DNA of 64,000 nt from Bradyrhizobium sp. Gha (GTDB lineage: Bacteria > Pseudomonadota > Alphaproteobacteria > Rhizobiales > Xanthobacteraceae): contig NZ_FOQM01000021.1 in assembly GCF_900113735.1 (NCBI RefSeq), positions 1 through 64,000 on the forward strand, written 5' to 3'. The position numbers and the translations under genes are program-made. Below, piece after piece: positions 43,761-51,400 of this stretch (position 1 is its first letter; each line of letters opens with the position of its first letter). The notes beneath the pieces were generated by a model, which saw nothing but the letters and a program-made list of their open reading frames with translations, did not search any database and was not told the DNA's origin.

Positions 43761-44278
43761 CCATCGAACGCCGCGCCGCATCCCTCGAACTGCGCGCCAA
43801 CGGTCGGCGGCTATCAGGCTATGCAGCGACGTTCGGCACGGAGGCGCGCATCAACGATTTCACTGAGACGATATCGCCCGGCGCCTTCCGGAAGACGCTC
43901 GCCTCTGGTGCCGATGTGCTGGCGCTGGTCGATCATGATGCCGGTCGCGTGCTGGCGCGAACCAAATCCTCCACGCTGCGTCTCAGTGAAGATAACCGTG
44001 GGCTGGCGTTTGATCTCGACGTGCCCGACACGACTTATGGCCGGGACATTCTCGAACTGGTTCAGCGCAATGATGCGGGCGGCATGTCGTTCGGATTCAT
44101 CGCCAGCGATGAACGCTGGGATGGCGATCATCGCATTCTCAACAGTGTCGATCTGCGCGAGATCAGCGTCGTTTCCGCACATCCCGCCTACAGCCAAACC
44201 GTCGTGCAGGCCCGGGCACGTCCACGCTCGTTTCCGCTTGTGGCGGCTCGCCGACGTTTCTTGGACATCGTCCGATGA
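43757..44278 (+). CDS. HK97-family prohead protease
   Basis: From ATG 43757 the product is 173 residues. It begins MTIERRAASLELRANGRRLS, then GYAATFGTEA, the usual HK97 protease start. The catalytic His60 lies in LALVDHDAGRVLARTKSSTL and Ser111 in GGMSFGF. It matures the capsid by removing the delta domain and then itself. It overlaps capsid and portal genes by 4 nt each. In most phages the protease follows the portal and precedes the capsid; here the order is reversed. Confidence 0.92.
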   Translation: MTIERRAASLELRANGRRLSGYAATFGTEARINDFTETISPGAFRKTLASGADVLALVDHDAGRVLARTKSSTLRLSEDNRGLAFDLDVPDTTYGRDILELVQRNDAGGMSFGFIASDERWDGDHRILNSVDLREISVVSAHPAYSQTVVQARARPRSFPLVAARRRFLDIVR

Positions 44279-45495
44279 ACCTGCTGACGCGCATTTTTGG
44301 ATCGAGAACGGAACGGCGCAACGCGGTGCCAACGTCATGGGATTTGATGCGCGGGCTGACTGAGACGCAGTCGAGGGCCATTGTCAGTCCCTACTATGCC
44401 GAGAATCTGTCTGCCGTCTATGCCTGCATCCAATGTATTTCGGAAACGGTCGCGTGCTTGCCCTTGCACGTGTACCGGCGTGCTGGTGACGGGGTGAAGC
44501 TTGCAGACAACCAACACCCCGTCGCCAGACTGTTTCAGCAACCCAACACCATCCAGACCGCATCGGAATTTTTCGAGATGCTGCTCGGCCATTGCTTGCT
44601 GCGCGGCAATGCGTATGCCGAGATCGAGCGCGACCGTCGTGGCGCGCCGATTGGGTTGATTCCGTACCATCCTGATCAGGTCAGCGTGTGGCGAATCCCG
44701 AAAACGCGCCAAGTCGTCTATGACATTTCCGATCTCGACGGTCGTCGTCGGCGGTTATTGTCCGAGGAGGTGCTGCATCTGCGCGACCGGTCCGATGACG
44801 GGATTATCGGCAAGAGTCGCTTGCAGCGGACCCGCGAGGCCCTTGGCACGACGATAGCGACCGAGTGGCATGCCGCCAGCACGTTCAAAAATGGCGTGCG
44901 CCTGTCCGGCGTGCTCTCTCATCCAGATCGAATCAGCACAGGCGCTCACAATCACATCCGGGATTCATTCACCGACGAGTATGCCGGTCCCGGCAAGGCT
45001 GGCAAAGTGGCGGTTCTCGAAGAGGGCCTGAAATGGCAGTCGATCAGCGTCAGTCCCGAGGATGCCGAACTGTTGGCGTCGCGGCGTTTCGGCACCGAGA
45101 CCATTGCGCGAATCTATCGCGTGCCGCTGCCGTTGCTGGCTGACATCTCGAACGGAAGCTACGCGAACGTTGTCGAGTTGAATCGCATGTTTGCCACGCA
45201 TTGCCTGACGCCGTGGATCGTGCGACTCGAACAGGTCATCATGCGCGATCTGTTGTCGGAAGAGGGCCAACGCACCCATCTGGTCGAGATCGATCAGGAT
45301 GATCTATTGCGCGGCGACATGCTGACGCGCTGGCAGTCTTATCGAATCATGCGCGAGATCGGCGGCGCATCGGCCAACGAAATCCGCGCGTGGGAAAAGA
45401 TCAACCGGCGCAGCGATCCAGCTGGCGACGAGTTCTTGTCTCCGATGAACATGCAGTCCGAACAGTCCGGTGCACCAAAACAAGCCGCCGAGTGA
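44275..45495 (+). CDS. Phage portal protein, HK97 gp3-like
   Basis: The 406-residue protein forms the dodecameric DNA entry ring. Motifs: SRAIVSPYYAENLSAVYACI, QCISETVACLPLHVYRR, QTASEFFEMLLGHCLLRGNA, YAEIERDRRGAPIGLIPYHP, and EDAELLASRRFGTETIARIY with VPLPLLADIS. The C-terminal helical region has DDLLRGDMLTRWQSYRIMRE followed by IGGASANEIRAWE. Length is normal for the family. The start overlaps the protease stop. No head-tail connector or tail gene follows. Confidence 0.93.
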   Translation: MNLLTRIFGSRTERRNAVPTSWDLMRGLTETQSRAIVSPYYAENLSAVYACIQCISETVACLPLHVYRRAGDGVKLADNQHPVARLFQQPNTIQTASEFFEMLLGHCLLRGNAYAEIERDRRGAPIGLIPYHPDQVSVWRIPKTRQVVYDISDLDGRRRRLLSEEVLHLRDRSDDGIIGKSRLQRTREALGTTIATEWHAASTFKNGVRLSGVLSHPDRISTGAHNHIRDSFTDEYAGPGKAGKVAVLEEGLKWQSISVSPEDAELLASRRFGTETIARIYRVPLPLLADISNGSYANVVELNRMFATHCLTPWIVRLEQVIMRDLLSEEGQRTHLVEIDQDDLLRGDMLTRWQSYRIMREIGGASANEIRAWEKINRRSDPAGDEFLSPMNMQSEQSGAPKQAAE

Positions 45496-45507
45496 CGGAG
45501 GCTCGCC

Positions 45508-45996
45508 GTGTTAATGCGATCACGTTGGCCGCACCCAGCGGCAAGGCGAACGCAGTGGGGTTATCGAGAACCCCGGCACGTCGCAAAGCAAAAGTCGCGT
45601 GTCGTTTGGAGAATGGGCGAGCGTCAATTCCTAGAGATGGTCGCAACGCTGGCGCCGTTCATGCGCGAAGCCCAACCAACGCCGTTCGCCGAGGAGGCGC
45701 CCCGGCGATATAAGCTGCGGTCGAAGCTGTGTTTGCAGGGTTGGCCTTGGACCCACGCCGACCAGCAAGCCGCCGCTGTGATTCATGCCGCTCTGCATCG
45801 GATAGGCGCGCGCCGTCCAATGTGGATTGAGGGACAGCAGGAATATTGTCAGGGTGGATTTTTGCGTGACGACTATTGCTGGATGTGCGGTTCGCCGCTG
45901 CCATCGAGGCGCAAGAAATACTGCAGCGATCGTTGTGGAAGAATAGCTGCGCGGCTGCGGCCCCGCTCGATGTGGGACCTCATTGACCAGTTGTGA
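45508..45996 (+). CDS. Zinc-ribbon protein of the satellite-like element
   Basis: The 162-residue product (GTG at 45508; ATG at 45613 is a plausible later start) is basic in its first 35 residues. It has a middle helical domain (FLEMVATLAPFMREAQPTPF and THADQQAAAVIHAALHRIGA) and ends with a treble-clef-like zinc site, YCWMCGSPLPSRRKKYCSDR-CG. The Cys pattern is CxxC then CxxxC. It overlaps the next zinc-ribbon gene. DNA or protein binding is likely, but the role is unknown. Confidence 0.6.
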   Translation: MLMRSRWPHPAARRTQWGYREPRHVAKQKSRVVWRMGERQFLEMVATLAPFMREAQPTPFAEEAPRRYKLRSKLCLQGWPWTHADQQAAAVIHAALHRIGARRPMWIEGQQEYCQGGFLRDDYCWMCGSPLPSRRKKYCSDRCGRIAARLRPRSMWDLIDQL

Positions 45997-46411
45997 TCTG
46001 CGCGACCGCTGCCCGCATTGTGGGCGGGCTCTGCCGCTCGATCATGATGTGCGGCAAGTCTTTTGTAGTCACGCCTGCTGTCTGGCCGCCTACTGGAAGC
46101 TGATATCGGAACAGAGACGGCAGGCGCGCGCTGGTAAAATGTGCCGCCATTGCGGTGTGGCGTTCGACGCTCAAAATATTTCTCGGCAGGTATTTTGTTG
46201 CCGCAAGTGCGCGCAGCACCATCATAACGGTTTGATTTCGCAGCGCACCGCAGCTCTGCGGGCAAAAAAAATTTGCCTAGTTTGCGGGGACGTGTTCGAT
46301 GCAGTGCGGACCGATCAGGTCTATTGCAGGCGTTGCCGGAATCGTAGGCCTCGCTCTGGTGGATCGAAAAAGCCATCGCTAAATAGGCCCCGAGAGAGAT
46401 GGGCAAAATGA
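45983..46411 (+). CDS. Triple zinc-ribbon protein
   Basis: The 142-residue product begins at a TTG that overlaps the gene before by 14 nt. It contains three consecutive Cys sites of the same design: CPHCGRALPLDHDVRQVFC, CRHCGVAFDAQNISRQVFCC and CLVCGDVFDAVRTDQVYCRR-C. Each is an FCS-type CxxC...(F/Y)Cxx(A/K/R)C ribbon about 50 residues from the next. The C-terminus is basic. Repeated ribbons suggest nucleic-acid binding, possibly regulation. It overlaps the next gene by 13 nt. Confidence 0.65.
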   Translation: MTSCDLRDRCPHCGRALPLDHDVRQVFCSHACCLAAYWKLISEQRRQARAGKMCRHCGVAFDAQNISRQVFCCRKCAQHHHNGLISQRTAALRAKKICLVCGDVFDAVRTDQVYCRRCRNRRPRSGGSKKPSLNRPRERWAK

Positions 46412-46707
46412 ACGATCAGTACGTAGATCAATGGTCGATACCTCCGTTGGCGCATGTTGATAGGTATTGGTCGGCGCTTGATTTCATCGGGTTGGAGCAG
46501 CCCAAGCGCAAGACTGCATCGCGGGCCTCCGCAAGGAAGCCGCCTCGGCTCAATTCCACCCCCGCCATCCTCAAGCATGCGGCGAAGCTCGGCTTGGGTG
46601 TCCGTATCATTGCCAAACTGGATGGCTCGATTGAATACGATATTCGGAATGGCGGCTCGAAAGGCGGTCCTGATGAGGACGCTGCGGACGCCAAGGAATG
46701 GGACTAG
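46399..46707 (+). CDS. Small hypothetical protein before integrase
   Basis: The 102-residue product begins MGKMNDQYVDQWSIPPLAHV, has a basic linker (QPKRKTASRASARKPPRLNS), and then a short helix and strand (ILKHAAKLGLGVRIIAKLDG). It ends 6 nt before the integrase. Small basic proteins in this position are often excisionases, but no HTH is clear. Function unknown. Confidence 0.55.
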   Translation: MGKMNDQYVDQWSIPPLAHVDRYWSALDFIGLEQPKRKTASRASARKPPRLNSTPAILKHAAKLGLGVRIIAKLDGSIEYDIRNGGSKGGPDEDAADAKEWD

Positions 46708-46713
46708 GGGCAA

Positions 46714-47883
46714 ATGGCTGAGATCAAGCTGGACTTCGTCAATAGCTTCTACGATTCGCGTGGCAAACTGCGTCACCAGTTTCGCCGTAAGGGTCATAAG
46801 AAAAAGACGATCAAGGGCCGTCCCGGATCGCCCGAATTCATGGACCATTATCACGCGCTGCTCGATCAAACTGGCGGGCCGATGCCGGTTGCCGAGATCG
46901 GCGCGTCGCGGGCCAACGCTGGCACCATCGATGCAATTGTTGCGAAGTACCTGAAGAACGATGTGTTCACGAAAGGTTTGGCAAAGGCCTCGCAGAATTT
47001 CCGCAGGCCAATCCTCGATCATTTCCGCGAGCACCGGACGCCTAGCGGTCGGCGTTATGGCGACAATCGACTGGCGACGATCCAGCGCAAGAACATCAAC
47101 GACTTTCTAGAAGGCAAGACGCCGAACGCTCAGAAGAACGCGATCAAGACTTTGCGCCATTTTATCGTGTTCGCCATCGGGGAGGGTGCGTGCTCGGTTG
47201 ATCCGACTGTAGGCATCAGGCCATTGCGCGGCATCAAGAGCAGCGGTCATATGACGTGGAAGCCGCCGCAGATCGAGCAGTATCGCGAGCGGCACGCGCT
47301 CGGCACCACGGCGCGATTGGCGCTTGAACTGATGTTAAACATCGCCGCGCGCCGCGAAGATGCGCACAAGATCGGTCGGCAGCACTCTTCGTATGATCCC
47401 GACCGTCAACTTACGATGCTAACATGGCGGCCTTCCAAAACCCTTCGCTCCACCGGCAAGACATTGACGATCCCGATCCTGCCGAGCCTGCAAGAAGCAC
47501 TGGACGCAATGCCCGAGCGCCTAAAGGGTGACGATAAGAGCGATGCGCTGGCCTTCCTGACAAACGACTATGGCAGGCCCTTCGCATCGGCCGCTGCGTT
47601 CGGCAACAAATTCGCAGACTGGTGCAACGCTGCAGGCCTGAAGCCTGTCTTGTGCGACGATCAACGGGTTCGCAACTTCAGGGCTCACGGCTTGCGCAAA
47701 GCCGCGCTGTACACGCTTTACAAGTCCGGTGGCACTGTCGCTGAACTGCAGGCGCTCGGTGGGCACGGCAGCATCGCGGAGTTGCAGAAGTACATTCAGG
47801 AGATCGAACAGGACGAACAGGCGGTATCGGCAATGGCAAAGGTCGCGGCCATTCAGGCCAAAGCACGAACAGGCAGTGACTAA
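46714..47883 (+). CDS. Tyrosine integrase adjacent to tRNA-Arg
   Basis: The 389-residue protein has the catalytic set: Arg213 in NIAARREDAHKIG, Lys in SKTLRSTGKTLTIP, H325-G-L-R328 in FRAHGLRKAALYTLYKSGG, His351 in LGGHGSIAELQKYIQE, and Tyr360. The N-terminal arm and core-binding domains are present (KKKTIKGRPGSPEFMDHYHA). Its stop lies 65 nt from the 16-bp repeat at the tRNA 3' end and it points toward the tRNA, so it is the likely enzyme for element integration. Confidence 0.93.
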   Translation: MAEIKLDFVNSFYDSRGKLRHQFRRKGHKKKTIKGRPGSPEFMDHYHALLDQTGGPMPVAEIGASRANAGTIDAIVAKYLKNDVFTKGLAKASQNFRRPILDHFREHRTPSGRRYGDNRLATIQRKNINDFLEGKTPNAQKNAIKTLRHFIVFAIGEGACSVDPTVGIRPLRGIKSSGHMTWKPPQIEQYRERHALGTTARLALELMLNIAARREDAHKIGRQHSSYDPDRQLTMLTWRPSKTLRSTGKTLTIPILPSLQEALDAMPERLKGDDKSDALAFLTNDYGRPFASAAAFGNKFADWCNAAGLKPVLCDDQRVRNFRAHGLRKAALYTLYKSGGTVAELQALGGHGSIAELQKYIQEIEQDEQAVSAMAKVAAIQAKARTGSD

Positions 47884-47947
47884 CCGTTTTGAAAACGGTG
47901 ACTAACGGGAAGCCAAGGCATTGAAAAGGAAAAAGAAAATTTTGATG

Positions 47948-47963
47948 GTGGCGATCCCGGCAG
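47948..47963 (+). repeat. Right attachment site repeat (attR) at the tRNA-Arg 3' end
   Basis: GTGGCGATCCCGGCAG is identical to 36598-36613. It covers the encoded CCA, the discriminator base and the 3' acceptor strand of tRNA-Arg, so the tRNA stays intact after integration. Confidence 0.8.
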
Positions 47964-48025
47964 GAATCGAACCTGCAACCCTCAGAGTAGAAATCTGATG
48001 CTCTATCCAGTTGAGCTACGGGACC
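47949..48025 (-). tRNA. tRNA-Arg (anticodon UCU)
   Basis: On the minus strand a 77-nt cloverleaf can be folded with encoded CCA. The acceptor stem is GGTCCCG with CGGGATC, the D arm contains GCTCAACTGGATAGAGC, and the anticodon stem TCAGA/TCTGA holds the loop TTTCTAC with anticodon TCT. The T arm contains GCAGGTTCGATTCCTGC. It is the integration target of the 36.6-47.9 kb element. Confidence 0.95.
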
Positions 48026-48430
48026 GTCCTGCGCCACCCCCGTTTGGGAGGCTGATCGTTCATACCACATGCCAATAAGAAAAATCTGGCCGTTCGCCAA
48101 GTCTGAAGCGAACCGTTTTCCTCCGAGCCGCGACAAACCGGAACGGTGGAGTGTCAGGGTGCCGGGTTGAGCGGCAGCGGACCGGACGATGGATCACGTC
48201 GCCGGCAACGCTGAGGAGCTTCCGGGACACGGCCGCCGGTCGACCGGTCCGATATTGCTGCGCCCCAGGACGGCGTGCGCGGCGATAGCGCGATTGGTCT
48301 CCTCTGGGCGTGGCTTGCCATGACGAATGCGACGTTTTGCACCTTGTGGTTCCATCGCCACGAGTCCGTCACCTTTCCGCACACATTATCGCCGCCGCGG
48401 CGCTCGTCCGCGATTTCCGGGAGTCCATTC
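48026..48430. other. Intergenic between tRNA-Arg and alpha-2-macroglobulin gene
   Basis: No gene is seen. The frame of the downstream gene is open from 48275, but that part has no signal peptide or family similarity and was treated as leader. Promoters for the tRNA (minus) and the downstream operon (plus) should lie here; I cannot mark them confidently. Confidence 0.3.
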
Positions 48431-51400
48431 ATGATTGGTCTGGTTCGCGCCGTTGCTCTCTGCGCCACGCTGGCGTTTGGCCTGAGCGCAGCACAAGCCG
48501 CAGACAAGGCGTTCAAGCGCGATGATCTCGCCGATTCCGCGGTCAAGTTGGAGGCGCAGATCAAGAGCGAGGCCGGACCGGTCGCCAAGTCCGGAACGAG
48601 CCTGCGCACCGACGCGGATTCTGCCTTCAGGCGCAATGACTTCCGCACCGGGCTGGCCGTCCTCGGCCAGATCGCCGCCACGACGCCTGATGATGCGGGC
48701 AACTGGCTGCGGCTCGCAAAGGCCATCTTCCAGATCACGCCGAAGAGCTCGAGCGAGCAGACCTTCCTGCTCGAACGCGCCTCGACCGCCGCCTACATCG
48801 CCTACCAGCGCGCCGGCAATCCCGGCGAGGAGGCGGACGCACTCGCCGTACTCGGCAAGTCGCTCTCGGAGCGCAAGCTCTGGCGCCCGGCGCTGGACGC
48901 GCTGCGGCTGTCGCTCGACATGCGCGAGGTCGCCGACGTCCGCGGCCAATACGAGAAGATGCGCGACGAGCACGGTTTCCGGCTGCTCGACTACACCGTG
49001 GATTCAGATTCGGCGAGCCCGCGCGCCTGCTTCCAATTCTCGGAGGAGCTCGCCAAGCGCACCGACTTCGCGCCATTTCTCGCGCTTGCAGGCCAGGACA
49101 AGCCGGCGCTCTCGGCCGAGGGCAAGCAGCTCTGCGTCGACGGGCTGAAGCACGGCGAGCGCTACAACATCAATCTGCGCGCCGGGTTGCCGTCGACCGT
49201 AAAGGAAGGCCTGCCGAAATCGGCCGAGTTCAACATCTATGTGCGCGACCGCAAGCCGTTCGTGCGTTTCACCAGCCGGGCCTATGTGCTGCCGCGGACC
49301 GGCCAGCGCGGCATTCCCGTGGTCAGCGTGAATACGCCCGCTGTGAACATCAGTGTGTTCCGGATTGGCGATCGCAATCTCATCAACAACGTGGTCGACA
49401 GCGACTTCCAGAAGACGCTGTCGAAGTATCAGCTCTCGGACCTCGGCGACGAGCGCGGCGTGAAAGTGTGGTCCGGCGAGCTCGCGACCGCGATGAACCT
49501 GAACCAGGACGTCATCACTGCATTTCCCGTCGACGAGGCGCTCGGTGAGCTTCAGCCCGGCGTTTACGTGATGACGGCAGCGGCCAAGGGGCCGGGCTCG
49601 GACGATGACTACCAGCTCGCCACCCAATGGTTCATCGTCTCCGATCTCGGCGTATCGGCTTATTCCGGCAATGACGGCATCCATGTCTTCGTCAATTCGC
49701 TGGCCTCGACCGAGCCGGTCGGCAAAGCCGAGGTCCGGCTCGTCGCCCGCAACAACGAGATCCTGGCGACCCGCAAGACCGACGACGCTGGCCATGTGCT
49801 GTTCGAGGCGGGCCTGGCGCGCGGTGAGGGCGGTCTATCGCCGGCGATGCTGACGGTGACCGGCGAGAAAGCCGATTACGCCTTTCTCAGCCTCAAGACC
49901 TCGGCCTTCGATCTGTCCGACCGCGGCGTTGCCGGGCGCGCGGTGCCTGCGCGCGCAGACGCCTTCGTCTACGCCGAGCGCGGCGTGTATCGCTCCAACG
50001 AGACGGTCTATCTCACGGCACTCCTGCGTGACGGACAGGGCAACGCCGTCAATGGCGGGCCGCTGACCCTCGTGATCGAGCGTCCTGACGGCGTCGAATT
50101 CCGCCGTGCAATGCTGGCTGACCAGGGCGCCGGCGGCCGTACGCTTGCGGTGCCGCTCAACTCGGCTGTTCCGACCGGAACATGGCGGGTGCGCGCCTTC
50201 ACCGATCCCAGGGGCTCTTCGGTCGGCGAGACCACGTTCATGGTCGAAGACTATGTCCCCGACAGAATCGAATTCGACTTGTCGGCCAAGGACAAGCTGA
50301 TCAAAGCCAACGCGCCTGTGGAGCTGAAGGCGGATGGCCATTTCCTCTATGGCGCGCCTGCATCCGGCCTCAGCCTCGAAGGCGACATGCTGATTGCTCC
50401 GGCCGCCGAGCGGCCGGGCTTTGCCGGCTACCAGTTCGGCGTCGATGACGAGCAGACCACCTCGAACGAGCGCACGCCGCTGGAGAACCTTCCCGGAGCC
50501 GACGCCAATGGCGTTGCGACCTTCCCGGTGACGCTGGAGAAGCAGCCGGCCTCGACCCGTCCCCAGGAGGCGCAGATCTTCATCCGCATGGTCGAAACCG
50601 GCGGCCGCGCCGTCGAGCGCAAGCTGGTGCTGCCGGTCGCGCCCGCGACCGCGCTGATCGGCGTCAAGCCGCTCTTCGGCGACAAGAACGTCGCGGAAGG
50701 CGACAAGGCCGAGTTCGACGTCGTGTTCGTCTCGCCCGAGGGCAAGACGATTGCCCGCGACGGTCTGCGCTACGAACTCCTGAAGATGGAGTCGCGCTAT
50801 CAGTGGTATCGCCAGAACAATTACTGGGAGTACGAGCCGGTCAAGTCGACCTCGCGCGTCGCCGACGGTGATGTCACCATCGCTGCGGACAAGCCGTCCC
50901 GCATCTCGCTGGCGCCGCGCCCCGGCCGCTACCGGCTCGATGTGAAGTCGAACGATGCCGACGGCCCGGTGACCTCGGTGCAGTTCGACGTCGGCTGGTA
51001 TTCCGACGGCAGCGCCGACACGCCGGACCTGCTGGAAACCTCGATCGACAAGCCGCAATATTCCTCAGGCGACACCATGACGGTGTCGGTCAATGTCCGC
51101 GCCGCCGGCAAGCTCACCGTCAACGTGGTCGGCGACCGGCTGCTGACGACGCAGACGATCGACGTCAAGGAAGGCACGGCGCAGGTGAGACTGCCGGTCG
51201 GCAGGGACTGGGGCACTGGCGCCTATGTGGTGGCGACGCTGCGCCGTCCGCTCGATGCGGCCGCGCAGCGGATGCCGGGCCGTGCGATCGGGTTGAAGTG
51301 GTTCGGAATCGACAAGCAGGCCCGCACGCTTCAGGTCAAGCTGACGCCGCCCGATCTGATCCGGCCGAATTCCACGTTGAAGATCCCGGTCAAGCTCGAC

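Larger units (their letters stand above)
36598..47963 (+). mobile_element. tRNA-Arg-integrated capsid-encoding satellite-like element
   Basis: A block of about 11.35 kb is bounded by a 16-bp direct repeat of the tRNA-Arg 3' end, with an integrase pointing at the tRNA. All recognised genes are on the plus strand: recombinase-HTH fusion, two small proteins, HNH nuclease, terminase large subunit, capsid, prohead protease, portal, zinc-ribbon proteins, a small protein and integrase. No tail, lysis, primase or repressor gene is recognised. Content fits a capsid-forming phage-inducible island or a minimal head-only prophage remnant; the tight gene spacing and intact frames argue against simple decay. 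Confidence 0.75.
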
